From JAENVT01 sp963773085 (lineage in GTDB: Bacteria > Actinomycetota > Acidimicrobiia > Acidimicrobiales > Ilumatobacteraceae): a stretch of DNA of 64,000 nt. The DNA lies in contig CAVYZS010000002.1 in the NCBI GenBank assembly GCA_963773085.1, positions 124,001-188,000 on the forward strand, in the 5' to 3' direction. Each line of letters begins with the position of its first letter. The stretch's first letter is position 1. Under the pieces are notes generated by a model. That model saw only the letters and a list, made by a program, of their open reading frames with translations. It was not told the origin of the DNA and did not search any database. This document shows, one piece after another, positions 17,985-26,631 of this stretch. Made by a program: the position numbers and the translations under genes.

Positions 17985-19400
17985 TCAGCTGGCGAGACCC
18001 AAGAGCCGCGGTTCGGTGACTGCGGCGGGCGCCTTCACCCAGCTCGAGGCGAGGTCTTCCATGTCGGCGATCGCCTCGTCGAGGCAGGCCATGAAGTGGC
18101 TGCGAGAGTCGATGGCCGCAGCGACGGTGGTGACACCCAGGTAAACGGTGCTGTCGTAGCTGAACAGGGTGATGTTGAGCGCGGCACCCGCCGGAGGACC
18201 GAATGCGTAGAACTCCTCGACGTGCACTCCGGCGAGGTACAGCGGGCACGGCGGTCCCGCCACGTTCGATGCCAACACGTCGACCCCCTTCATCATCGCC
18301 CCGATGATACGCCGCGAGATCGGCACGCCAAGACGCTGGATCGCCGCCGACACGGTGTTGACCCACGGCAGTGCCGGTTCCTGACGAACCGCGCTGAGGT
18401 GCTTGCTGACGCGGCGCAGTCGACCTTCCGTTCGTTCGCCTCCGACGCGCATCACGATGCGAGCAGGAACGAACTGGTTGCCCGCACGGTCGGCTGTTGC
18501 GGCATTTCGGATGTTGATCGGCATGTGGATGCGAATCTCTTCGCACGAGGCGCCGTGACGCTCGTGGTAACGGTCGAGGGTGTCGAGCACCAGGCCGATG
18601 AAAGCGTCGTTGAGGCTTGCGCCGGCTTGCCTGCCGGCGCACCGCAAAGTGTTGAACGGAAGAGTCTTGACGTCCAAGCACAGCTCGTTGGACCGGCCGG
18701 TCATCAACTGGCTCAACGGCGTTCTCGTCGGCATCACCAGTCGGGCCACGGACGTTGCACTCCGTGCAACAGCTCGGGTGGAGCGAATCGGATGCCGGAC
18801 CATGGTCGGCGCGTAGCGAGTCAAGCTCACGATCGCGCCTCTGAGGGCACTGTATGCAGTCCGGCGGGAGTGACGCTCGGACTGCAGTGACACGATGTCG
18901 GCGACGGCCGGCCGGTGTTGCGGGTTCGGTTCCAGGTCGGCGAGCGCCGCCAGCATCAGCATCAACCCCACTCCGTCGGCAATGGCGTGGTGGACCTTCA
19001 GCACGAGGGCGCCGCGCCCATCGGCCAGCCCGGAGAAGATGCCCAGCTGCCACAGCGGACGCGATCGATCGAAGGGTTCGCGAACCCAATCCTGGGCGTG
19101 GTTGACGACGTCTTCGGCGTTGGCGCTCCCGCCGAGATCTCCATAGTGGTAGTGGTCGGCGATGTCGAACTGCTCGGCCTTCACCCAGCGCGGCCTGGGT
19201 CTGTCGTCGACAACCCTCTGGCGCAGTCGAGGCAGTTGCGTCACCATTCGCTCGACGGTGGCGCGCATGCGGTCGTGCGAAGGTGGTTTCTCGAGGAACC
19301 AGACGCTCATCACCGTCGAACGCAGCAAGGGATCCTGCTCGATCTGCCAGATCAGCGCATCGCTGCTGCTCATCGTCTCGTCGTAGGTGATTCTGCTCAT
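17985..19400 (-). CDS. Wax ester synthase/diacylglycerol acyltransferase (WS/DGAT) family protein
   Basis: 471 aa. Makes wax esters or triacylglycerol from acyl-CoA in the bacterial family. The active-site motif HHAIADGVG (HHxxxDG) is near residue 130, the N-terminal MSSSDALIWQIE block is the usual start of these proteins, and the C-terminal PPAGAALNITLFSYD block is conserved. It starts at ATG 19400 with GGAGAGG upstream. It is convergent with the LLM gene, 15 bp apart. This indicates neutral-lipid storage capacity in the host. Confidence 0.93.
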   Translation of the reverse strand: MSRITYDETMSSSDALIWQIEQDPLLRSTVMSVWFLEKPPSHDRMRATVERMVTQLPRLRQRVVDDRPRPRWVKAEQFDIADHYHYGDLGGSANAEDVVNHAQDWVREPFDRSRPLWQLGIFSGLADGRGALVLKVHHAIADGVGLMLMLAALADLEPNPQHRPAVADIVSLQSERHSRRTAYSALRGAIVSLTRYAPTMVRHPIRSTRAVARSATSVARLVMPTRTPLSQLMTGRSNELCLDVKTLPFNTLRCAGRQAGASLNDAFIGLVLDTLDRYHERHGASCEEIRIHMPINIRNAATADRAGNQFVPARIVMRVGGERTEGRLRRVSKHLSAVRQEPALPWVNTVSAAIQRLGVPISRRIIGAMMKGVDVLASNVAGPPCPLYLAGVHVEEFYAFGPPAGAALNITLFSYDSTVYLGVTTVAAAIDSRSHFMACLDEAIADMEDLASSWVKAPAAVTEPRLLGLAS

Positions 19401-19601
19401 GTGCCTCTCCAAGATCGCATCACAGGGTGCAGCCTCTGCGAGGTCACAATGGTCTATCGGTCCGAACAGCTCGCGCATTGAGCGAATGCTGTGCCTACAT
19501 CCTGCCCCGTTCAGCCGCGGTTTGTCGACCAGCAGCTCGAATATCGGCGCGCCGTGTCGTTGTCTTGCCCGCCTGTTCGGATCGCATTCATTCCTGCAAT
19601 C

Positions 19602-19655
19602 CCCCCGAAGTCCTGTGTCGGGGGATATCGTCATCGGTGAGCCACCGACGGTGGC
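19602..19655 (+). promoter_or_regulatory. Structured leader of the cold-shock gene (two hairpins)
   Basis: Hairpin 1 pairs CCCCCGA with TCGGGGG (19602-19624, 9-base loop). Hairpin 2 is GCCACC-GAC-GGTGGC (19641-19655) followed by TTCTTCTT, which looks like an intrinsic terminator. It lies only 25 bases before the ATG, with TAAGGA as the ribosome site in between. It may be a cold-responsive attenuator or RNA thermoswitch. Confidence 0.6.
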
Positions 19656-19680
19656 TTCTTCTTGCTGTAAGGAAAATGCA

Positions 19681-19881
19681 ATGGCCACAGGCACCGTAAA
19701 GTTCTTCAACGCCGAAAAGGGTTTCGGCTTCATCTCTCGAGAAGGTGGCAGCGACGTGTTCGTTCACTTCTCCAACATCGAAGGCAGTGGCTACAAGTCG
19801 CTCAACGAGGGTGACGCAGTCGAGTTCGAGGTTGCGCCGGGCAAGAAGGGCGAGGAAGCCCAGAAGGTCCGCCTCATCTAG
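19681..19881 (+). CDS. Cold-shock protein, CspA family
   Basis: 66 aa single cold-shock domain that binds single-stranded RNA or DNA. RNP1 (KGFGFI) and RNP2 (VFVHF) motifs are intact, and the N-terminus MATGTVKFFNAEKG is typical. It starts at ATG 19681 after a 280-bp spacer with a structured leader. The gene is intact, in contrast to several frameshifted neighbours elsewhere in the window. Which of the usual several Csp paralogues it is cannot be told. Confidence 0.96.
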   Translation: MATGTVKFFNAEKGFGFISREGGSDVFVHFSNIEGSGYKSLNEGDAVEFEVAPGKKGEEAQKVRLI

Positions 19882-19966
19882 AGGTTCGATCTGGCCCGAG
19901 GCATCGGGAATACATCGAGACTTTTGACCCTCGTGTCGAACTCCGACGCGGGGAGATGCTCTCCTC

Positions 19967-21382
19967 GTGAGAACCGATCGCTACTGGGAGCGGCGACGGC
20001 GGTTGATCGCCGTGTCCGCAGCACTATTGGTCGTCGTTCCGGCGTGTGCCGAGGTGCACGCTCCGACAGTTCGCGCCATGCCGATGTCGGCCTGCGTCAT
20101 CGGAGGGTATTCGGCGCGCTGCGGAACCCTGAGCGTCCCCGAGGACCGCGCCCGGCCGTCAGGCCGTCACATCGACCTGCGAGTTGCCGTCATCCCCGCT
20201 GTCTCTGCGGACGCGAAGGATGATCCTTTTGTCGCTGTCGCCGGTGGCCCCGGCAATGCGGCAGTACGGGATCTCACGTGGTTGCCATCGGTGTTCGGCG
20301 ATCTGCACGCCGATCGTGACATTGTGCTGGTCGACCAGCGTGGGACGGGCGAATCCAATCGCCTGGTTCTGCCCGAGCAGTCCTCCGCCGAACTGCCGGG
20401 CGACCCTCGCTTCTATACGACGTCTGTGGCAATGGATGACCTCGATGACGTCCGCGCTGCACTCGGATACGACCAGATCAACTTGTACGGGCCGTCCTAT
20501 GGCGGGACGGCTGCCCAGTACTACCTTCGCCAACACGAAGATCACGTCCGATCTGTGGTGCTCGATGGCGCAACGCTGCTAGACGTGCCGCTGTTCGAAC
20601 ACATCGCCGCGAGCAGCCAGCGGGCCCTCGACATCCTGTTCACGCGGTGCGAGTCCGACGCGGCATGTGACACGTCATATCCCCACGTTCGAGGCGAGTT
20701 CGCCGCCGTTCTGGCGCGCCTCGCCGAGCATCCAGTGACGCTTCCGGTGCTCGATCCGGCCACGGGCGATCCCATCGTGGTGGACGTCAACACGCTCGCC
20801 TTGGCAACCCACAACGCGCTTTTGGATGTGGGCCTCATCGCCTCGATCCCGAGCCTCATCCACTCGGCGTACGAGGGCGACTGGGAGCGCATCGGCCAGG
20901 TTGTCAGCGCGGGTGCCGTCTACGAAGACTCCGATGATGACCAGCTCGTGATGTCGGCCGTGATCCGGTGCTCCGAGGCATGGGCCCGCTTCGATCCACT
21001 CGAGACCGCTCGCCACGGTGCAGGGAGCTACCTGGGCGATGCCGAGGTTGCCGCCGCCAACGCTCAGGCAGCAATCTGTGGCCAGTTGCCTTTGGGAGTG
21101 ACTCCACCGAAAGACGGCGAGGCAGTGACCTCGGATGTCCCAGTGCTGTTGGTGCTCGGCGAGGCCGACCCCCAGAACCCACCGTCGAACGTCGCGGACG
21201 CACCCAAGGAACTGCCCAACAGCCTCACTGTCATCGTCCCAGGGCAGGCCCACACGGTGAGCCACCTTGGCTGCATGCCCGCAGTCATCTCGTCGTTCGT
21301 CGAGGCCGGGAGCGTCGAGGGCCTGGATGTGTCGTGTGTTGCCACCGGGGTTCCGGTGCCGCCGTTCCAGACGTTGCCTTGA
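19967..21382 (+). CDS. Secreted alpha/beta hydrolase (tripeptidyl-aminopeptidase-like)
   Basis: 471 aa. The N-terminus has a basic stretch, a hydrophobic run (LIAVSAALLVVV) and then PACAE, a lipobox-like cysteine, so it is probably an exported lipoprotein. The hydrolase domain follows: VAGGPGNA oxyanion region near 85, QRGTGESN, the nucleophile elbow GPSYGG near 172, and a C-terminal TAP-like part with Asp in GEADPQNP near 405 and His in GQAHTVSHLG near 428. Such enzymes trim peptides from the N-terminus or cleave esters. The start is GTG 19967. Confidence 0.85.
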   Translation: MRTDRYWERRRRLIAVSAALLVVVPACAEVHAPTVRAMPMSACVIGGYSARCGTLSVPEDRARPSGRHIDLRVAVIPAVSADAKDDPFVAVAGGPGNAAVRDLTWLPSVFGDLHADRDIVLVDQRGTGESNRLVLPEQSSAELPGDPRFYTTSVAMDDLDDVRAALGYDQINLYGPSYGGTAAQYYLRQHEDHVRSVVLDGATLLDVPLFEHIAASSQRALDILFTRCESDAACDTSYPHVRGEFAAVLARLAEHPVTLPVLDPATGDPIVVDVNTLALATHNALLDVGLIASIPSLIHSAYEGDWERIGQVVSAGAVYEDSDDDQLVMSAVIRCSEAWARFDPLETARHGAGSYLGDAEVAAANAQAAICGQLPLGVTPPKDGEAVTSDVPVLLVLGEADPQNPPSNVADAPKELPNSLTVIVPGQAHTVSHLGCMPAVISSFVEAGSVEGLDVSCVATGVPVPPFQTLP

Positions 21383-21404
21383 CCTTGGCGTGATGCTGTT
21401 CGGC

Positions 21405-22340
21405 TCAGCCTCGAACAGGGGCGCTGGCGTTGCAACCGAGCATGTAACGAAGCCGCGGCGAGAACGCCGCTGCTTGCTCGGCGGTCATCGGCGTTCGTAG
21501 GTCGACGAACGGTTTCACCCACGAGCGACCGTACTGGATGATCACGCCGTTCCTCACGCCGTCGGTGATGTTGGCTCCATGGCGATGCCAGGTCTGGGAG
21601 AGCCATACGGCAACCGACCCGGCGGGCCCTTCGAGCACCGTTTCGTTCTCCAGGAGGTCGCGCCCCGACGGCGGCTTTCGTTGCGTGAGGTGGCTTCCGC
21701 TGACCACATGTGTCGCTCCGTTGTCGAATGTGAAGTCGTCGAGCATCCACGCCGACTGGATGCTCAATGTGAAGTTGGGGAGCGGTTCGGATATCTGCGT
21801 GAGCGGCGAGTCGACGTGCCAGCCGGCGCTGTTCGTGTGCGGCCCAACATGGTTCACGCTCATGTCGAGCACAATTGCGTCGCGGCCGAGCTCCTGATCC
21901 ATCATCGACAGCAGCAGCGGATGCTCGACCAGTGGTGCGAACGCGACGTCTTTGTTGATGAGATTGAAGATCCGCTGGGACCTGCCGCCATCGAACAGCG
22001 TGGGGATGTGAATGAAGCTGATGCACACCTCGTCGGCGCGCACGGGCCAGGGCGTGTCGAACTCGTCGGACTGACGACGGCGGATCCGGCGCTTCATCCG
22101 TTGGACCTCGTCCTCATCGCTGCGCCAGTATTCGAAATCGACCTCGTCGACCTGATCGATCGCGATGGAGGTTTCGCCAGGGTCGACCGGGTGGTCGCGT
22201 TCGTATGCGAGGATTCGTTCGACGCGGGCACGCAGATCGACCACCACCGTGCTGGGCAGCAGGTTCTCGATCACCACGTGGCCGTCGGCGTTCAAACGCT
22301 CCAGCAACTCGGCGACCTCGATCGTCGGTTGAATCGTCAC
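21405..22340 (-). CDS. Phytanoyl-CoA dioxygenase (PhyH) family protein
   Basis: 311 aa Fe(II)/2-oxoglutarate oxygenase fold. The iron ligands are His and Asp in GWHVDSP near residue 175 and the distal His in TWHRHGAN near 252. Family members hydroxylate hydrophobic or small organic substrates. It starts at ATG 22340, 21 bp downstream of a second PhyH gene on the same strand, so they are co-transcribed. They are diverged enough to have different substrates. Confidence 0.85.
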   Translation of the reverse strand: MTIQPTIEVAELLERLNADGHVVIENLLPSTVVVDLRARVERILAYERDHPVDPGETSIAIDQVDEVDFEYWRSDEDEVQRMKRRIRRRQSDEFDTPWPVRADEVCISFIHIPTLFDGGRSQRIFNLINKDVAFAPLVEHPLLLSMMDQELGRDAIVLDMSVNHVGPHTNSAGWHVDSPLTQISEPLPNFTLSIQSAWMLDDFTFDNGATHVVSGSHLTQRKPPSGRDLLENETVLEGPAGSVAVWLSQTWHRHGANITDGVRNGVIIQYGRSWVKPFVDLRTPMTAEQAAAFSPRLRYMLGCNASAPVRG

Positions 22341-22361
22341 GTCGTCACCTTCCCTCCACGG

Positions 22362-23594
22362 CTACAGCCGCCGAAGATATTCCTCGGCGCGCTCGGCACC
22401 GAGCTGGCGGAGTTGCTCCGCCTTGAACGCCTCGCGCATCTTTGCCTTCGGGTGGATGAAGCCGGCGCCGATGACGACCTCGCCCTCGTTGCACATCACA
22501 TACCGCGAGATGCGCTGGCCATGCGCCGAAAGAGTCTTCCACTGCTCGTACGGCATCGAGCGGATCACGGCTTCACTGCGGAACCATGGGGCGAAGTACT
22601 CGATGTTGGGTGCAGCTCGCACGTCGCGCGACACGTTCGGGGTGCCCCCGTGCCACGCCCGCAGATCGCGGAAGATGGCCGAGCCGGCAGGTACCGGGCA
22701 GAGTGTGCTGAGTTTCATCCACTCCGGTTCGCTGGCGAGATTCGGGATCGGGCTTCGCGAGTTCTGGGTGCCGGGGATCTGTCGAGTCGGACCGTTCTCC
22801 GCGGTGAGATCGCACATGGGGAAGTTGATCGTGACGGCAGGTACGGGGAGCTCCCGGGTGGACACCCGACCGGTGGGATCGTGGAGTTCGGACCACACGT
22901 TGTCGGAATGCAGGCCCTGGTACTCGATCGCTCCGGGCATGGCGACGTCGCCGCCGCCACCGATCAGGATGTAGTTGGGCGATCCGAAGATGGCCGTGAG
23001 AATAGGTGTGGTGGTGGGCATGTCGACCAGTTCGACCCATTCGTCGACATGCAACATGTGGCGTGAAGCCGAGCTGCTGCCAAACGAGTAGCGGTGGGGT
23101 AGCCCGCCGGCACCGCCACCTGCGGCGCACGTCGGGTCGACGGCCAGCATCGCGTCGAGCGCCCGCTCGGTGGCTGCGCGCATCCTGGCCAGTTGCTGTG
23201 GGCTGAGAGCATGGCGGACGACCACGAAGCCGTCACGATGGAACAGAGCGGCTGCACGCTCGACGTCGGTCGGTGCGAGTATCTCGAGACCTTTGATGCC
23301 GTTGTGCCGCTTCAGCTTCTCGCGAAACTCGTCGACGTTCGGGTCATCGTAGGACCGGGTCCAATCAGCGCAAGCCGGATCGCCGCCGATGAGGTTGTAG
23401 TGCTCGGGCGTGGTCTCGATGTCGGTAGGGGGAGTGTCCAGGCCGAGTGGATTGCTGTTGGTGGATGCGGGCACGGTGGATCGGTTGGCAAAGCCGTTCG
23501 GTGGGACGGATGCGTGCCAGCCGAGCTGGCCGGGTCGTGCCTGTGTGTCGGTCAATGCAGGTGTCCCATCGGTCGACGGAGATGTACGGACCAT
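22362..23594 (-). CDS. Phytanoyl-CoA dioxygenase (PhyH) family protein, longer paralogue
   Basis: 410 aa. The first 80 residues are a low-similarity extension. The PhyH domain begins with FHRDGFVVVRHALSP near 120. Iron ligands are GLHSDNV (His, Asp) near 228 and the distal His in RAWHGGTPN near 315. ATG 23594 is the first good start after the frame opens; a later start near residue 75 cannot be excluded. It is first of a two-gene unit with the shorter PhyH gene. Confidence 0.8.
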   Translation of the reverse strand: MVRTSPSTDGTPALTDTQARPGQLGWHASVPPNGFANRSTVPASTNSNPLGLDTPPTDIETTPEHYNLIGGDPACADWTRSYDDPNVDEFREKLKRHNGIKGLEILAPTDVERAAALFHRDGFVVVRHALSPQQLARMRAATERALDAMLAVDPTCAAGGGAGGLPHRYSFGSSSASRHMLHVDEWVELVDMPTTTPILTAIFGSPNYILIGGGGDVAMPGAIEYQGLHSDNVWSELHDPTGRVSTRELPVPAVTINFPMCDLTAENGPTRQIPGTQNSRSPIPNLASEPEWMKLSTLCPVPAGSAIFRDLRAWHGGTPNVSRDVRAAPNIEYFAPWFRSEAVIRSMPYEQWKTLSAHGQRISRYVMCNEGEVVIGAGFIHPKAKMREAFKAEQLRQLGAERAEEYLRRL

Positions 23595-23702
23595 ACCTTT
23601 TGGCGATTCGAATTGGGGGATCGAGGGGAGTTCGAGACATCCGCGGTGACGGTTTCGCCGCCATGTATGGTTGCGCTCACCCACCACGTATCTGGAGGTC
23701 AT

Positions 23703-23888
23703 ATGTTCAAGGCGATGTTGGCTCTGATCGCTCTGTTTCTCGTCGCGACGTTCCCGGCGACCTGGCTGTTGATGCTCTTCCTCGGCAACATCGGCACGAA
23801 CGTTGGGTATTGGGGCACGCTTCCAGCCGGCACCATCCTGGCGATGCTGACCGCCGGGGCTGCAAGCGGGTTTTCCGGCCGAATCTGA
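23703..23888 (+). CDS. Small two-helix membrane protein
   Basis: 61 aa. Two hydrophobic segments (about 4-25 and 38-56) with almost no soluble part. It starts at ATG 23703 with GGAGGT seven bases upstream, which supports a real gene although it is short. No family recognised. It is convergent with the FxLYD-like lipoprotein gene. Confidence 0.65.
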   Translation: MFKAMLALIALFLVATFPATWLLMLFLGNIGTNVGYWGTLPAGTILAMLTAGAASGFSGRI

Positions 23889-23906
23889 CGATCCCGCGAC
23901 GCGGTC

Positions 23907-24302
23907 TCAGGCCTCGAAGCGTTCGACGCTCGTCACGAGGCAGGTGACGTTGTCGTCGACTACATCGGACGACACCGTTTCGAAGCGGGCAGTCTCGCCC
24001 GGCTCGACGTCGTCGATCGACGTGCTCCGATGGTCGACGACCCGGCCGCCGAGGCGGAACTCGGTTTCGACGATGTAGAACGACGCCTTCGACGAGTGGT
24101 TGGTGATCGTGCCAGTCGCGCGCACGAGGCCGGGTTCGACATCGCAGGACAAGCTGGAATCGACGTCGTCACGAGGTGGATGAGTGGTTTCGGTGTCGAC
24201 CTCGCACGCTGACAGGGCGAAACATGCGGCGAGCGCACCTGCTGCGAATGCCCTGAAGCGTCGGCCGGTCACGATGGACTTGGGAGTGTGTGAAGTGGTC
24301 AT
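23907..24302 (-). CDS. Putative lipoprotein with FxLYD-like domain
   Basis: 131 aa. Signal peptide with lipobox ALSACE (lipid-modified Cys near residue 33). The mature part, with GTITNHSSKASFYIVETEFR and a later SSIDDVEPGETARFE block, matches the small beta-sandwich FxLYD family of exported actinobacterial proteins. It starts at ATG 24302. Its promoter region carries three 11-bp direct repeats (24325-24356), suggesting control by an OmpR-type regulator shared with the divergent gene at 24483. Confidence 0.7.
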   Translation of the reverse strand: MTTSHTPKSIVTGRRFRAFAAGALAACFALSACEVDTETTHPPRDDVDSSLSCDVEPGLVRATGTITNHSSKASFYIVETEFRLGGRVVDHRSTSIDDVEPGETARFETVSSDVVDDNVTCLVTSVERFEA

Positions 24303-24324
24303 GGCGTCACATTGCACGGCGTTG

Positions 24325-24420
24325 CTGATGCGGATCTGATGCGGTTCTGATGTCGGCAACTCGTGGTGCAACAGGATCGGCTCGGCTCCGGCCTCAGCGC
24401 GATGTCAGCCGCGCCTCAGC
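24325..24420. promoter_or_regulatory. Two arrays of 11-bp direct repeats in a divergent promoter
   Basis: Array A: CTGATGCGGAT, CTGATGCGGTT, CTGATGTCGG starting at 24325, 24336 and 24347. Array B: TCAGC cores at 24394, 24405 and 24416. Both have exactly 11-bp spacing and opposite orientation (CTGA versus TCAG), one facing each divergent gene. Such helical-phase repeats are typical for OmpR/PhoP or SARP-type winged-helix regulators. Confidence 0.6.
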
Positions 24421-24482
24421 GCCGGCCTCCATCATCGTCTCATCGGCGCACGCCCACGTTGCCCGAGAGGAGGAGAATTCCA

Positions 24483-24836
24483 ATGCCAACCATGACCGAT
24501 CACCAACACGTCATCGACATTGCCGAGGCCGCTCTCTGCTGGATCGGCGATCAGACTCTGTTGACGCAGGGCCACTGCGTCAATGTCTTCCTCGACCTGT
24601 ACTGCGCGACCGATGATTTCGCACTCCGTTGGGCGATCGCCGAGCGGCTCAGCGACATCCGATTCCTGAACGCGGTCGAGGCGGAGGACATGTGCGCCGA
24701 CCTCACCGCGATCGTCGGCATCGCCGCCGCGGATGTGCCCTCCGACTTGGAATGGGCGCGTTACGCGCTGGAGAGTTGCCTGCGCGGCGACGTCGGCTCA
24801 CGACCCAGCGGTTATGTCTGGTCGACAGCCGCGTGA
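24483..24836 (+). CDS. Hypothetical protein, 117 aa
   Basis: Mainly helical, soluble, with no signal peptide. It has five cysteines spread through the chain (CW, HCVN, YCAT, MCADL, SCLRG), which is high for this size. It starts at ATG 24483 with a strong GAGGAGGAGAA upstream. No family recognised. It is divergent from the lipoprotein gene across a spacer full of 11-bp repeats, so the two may be co-regulated. Confidence 0.65.
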   Translation: MPTMTDHQHVIDIAEAALCWIGDQTLLTQGHCVNVFLDLYCATDDFALRWAIAERLSDIRFLNAVEAEDMCADLTAIVGIAAADVPSDLEWARYALESCLRGDVGSRPSGYVWSTAA

Positions 24837-24840
24837 TGCG

Positions 24841-25512
24841 TCAGCGGGTGCTGCGAGTCACAGGATCGGGAGATCGACGAGCCGAGTCGCCGAGTACGCC
24901 ACCGTCAGATGCCGCCGCGGCAAGCAGTGTGTAACGTGCCAGTGGATAGCGGAACGAGGCTGTGACACCGGCAAAGAACAGGCCAACGGCCAGGAAGATC
25001 GCGGTAAGCACGAAATCGTCGGCGTTCCTGCCCGCTTCCTCGGCGGCCGCTGTGGCGGCCACCGCAGCGGCGTCGACCTCGCGGTACGCCGCGAACTGGG
25101 CATCCATGTAGTCCTGGTCCTCGAGCAGGTTGGGTGGCAGAACGCCCGACGCCACCTGTTCCTCCCATTGATCGAGGATCGGCAGGAACGCCGGTCGAAC
25201 AAGGCTCTTGCGATAGAACTCCTTCAGCTGCTCGTTCTGGGCCGCTGACGCTTGAGCGTACTGGGCGACGATGTTCGTGTCGTAGGCGATGATCTGTGTG
25301 GCGAGGCCGAACAGTCGATTGCTCTCGACGTGATCCGTTGATGCCTCACGTACCAGGCGTGCTTCCTCGCCGTTCCACTGGGTCGCTTCGTATCCACAGA
25401 ACGCTGATCCGACGGTGGCGACACCGAGCAGCATCACCGCGACGATCTCGATGAGTCGATCGCGACGGGACTTGCCTTGGCCGCTGCTGCTGGCGACCGA
25501 AGACTTGCTCAC
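24841..25512 (-). CDS. Two-TM hypothetical protein with a long middle domain
   Basis: 223 aa. One membrane helix near 24-43 (LIEIVAVMLLGVATVGSAFCG), a 120-residue soluble and helical middle part, then a second helix near 170-190 (LTAIFLAVGLFFAGVTASF). The layout resembles DUF4337-type proteins, but I am not certain. GTG 25512 is the start. It is 24 bp downstream of the SPFH-like gene on the same strand and likely shares its transcript, so it may be a membrane partner. Confidence 0.7.
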   Translation of the reverse strand: MSKSSVASSSGQGKSRRDRLIEIVAVMLLGVATVGSAFCGYEATQWNGEEARLVREASTDHVESNRLFGLATQIIAYDTNIVAQYAQASAAQNEQLKEFYRKSLVRPAFLPILDQWEEQVASGVLPPNLLEDQDYMDAQFAAYREVDAAAVAATAAAEEAGRNADDFVLTAIFLAVGLFFAGVTASFRYPLARYTLLAAAASDGGVLGDSARRSPDPVTRSTR

Positions 25513-25536
25513 AGCTCATCCTGCCCCGTCGACTCG

Positions 25537-26418
25537 TCAGGTGAGGGTGGCGGCTCGGGCGTCGGTGCTGCGACGGTCTCGTTCTGAGTTGTGGAGCGAC
25601 GCGGCGGAGGCACCGAGCGCGGCGCGGCCCGCGAGAACATGTACGAGATCCCGCCACACCTCGTTCTCGCGGTAGCGCAGCGCAAGATCTGATGCGTCCA
25701 CGCCGGTGGGCGGTTTGATCTTGGAGTCGTTGCGAGCCATCGCTGCCCGCACGGCGGCTTCGGCCGCTTCCCGTTCCAGTTCGAACCGCGACTTGAGCGT
25801 GTCTTCGACCACGTCGCCGATGGATCCCAGATCAGCTTCGCCCAGGTTGAACATCGTCATCTCGAAGCCAGCGTCGGTGAACCTTTGTGACAAGGCCGAT
25901 GCCAAGGCCGCGCTGAGCGCGTGCCGAGCCGGACCGAACAAATCATCGAGGCCGATCTTGGGGTCGTTGACGGTCGACCGGATGACCCGGTCGCTGAGGT
26001 CTCGAATGGCGGACCAAATGCCATCGGCACCGAACCGCTCGTGAACGGAACGTAGCTGCTCGGGGATCAGGCGCACTCGAAGGGTGTACGACAGGTCCAC
26101 CACCGCCCGGTCGCCGAGCGTGACTCGAAGCCGCGGGCCGACGCACTCGAGGCCGGTCTCGAACTCCTCGAAGCGGTCGTCGACGGCGCGGTACGACAGC
26201 TCGAGCGACGGATACGTCTGCACCATGTACCGGCGCAACGCCGGTGTGAAGTGGGGTCCCGGCTGCAGCACGTGGTCGGTGGCACGGCCCCTGACGATCA
26301 GCAGCCCGAGCTTGCCGATGTCGACCCGGACGAACGAATTGTCCCACAGGAGCCAGAGAAGGCTGCCCACCACCGGCACCACGACGAACAACAGAATCAA
26401 CCAGGCTGCCAGACTCAT
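25537..26418 (-). CDS. Membrane-anchored SPFH (band 7)-like protein
   Basis: 293 aa. N-terminal membrane anchor (4-24), then an SPFH-like domain: GLLIVRGRATDHVLQPGPHF mirrors the 'G-----PG-H---P' entry of band-7 proteins. A coiled segment ELEREAAEAAVRAAMARNDS near 220 is also typical. Such proteins scaffold membrane complexes. It starts at ATG 26418, divergent from the LPATG surface protein. Family match is by pattern, hence moderate confidence. Confidence 0.65.
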   Translation of the reverse strand: MSLAAWLILLFVVVPVVGSLLWLLWDNSFVRVDIGKLGLLIVRGRATDHVLQPGPHFTPALRRYMVQTYPSLELSYRAVDDRFEEFETGLECVGPRLRVTLGDRAVVDLSYTLRVRLIPEQLRSVHERFGADGIWSAIRDLSDRVIRSTVNDPKIGLDDLFGPARHALSAALASALSQRFTDAGFEMTMFNLGEADLGSIGDVVEDTLKSRFELEREAAEAAVRAAMARNDSKIKPPTGVDASDLALRYRENEVWRDLVHVLAGRAALGASAASLHNSERDRRSTDARAATLT

Positions 26419-26631
26419 ACGCGTTCCCTTCGTTCCTCACCCCGCGCGGGTCACGGCGAACCCTAGTTCCCGGGCCACCCGGGGCAGAACTCGCCCGTGG
26501 GGGCGGCGGCCACTTTGCGCAGCGGGGGATGGACACTCTGTGATTGCGGAGCGCAAGGTGCTGGTGCTACTGTGCGGCCGCGGGCGAAGCGGACCGTGGT
26601 TTTGCTCTCCCGCCTTTCCAGGAGGTTCGAC

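Noticed and set aside
21579..23066. A 495-codon plus-strand open frame across both PhyH genes
   Set aside because: Both PhyH frames carry iron-binding motifs; the plus frame is a GC-rich shadow.
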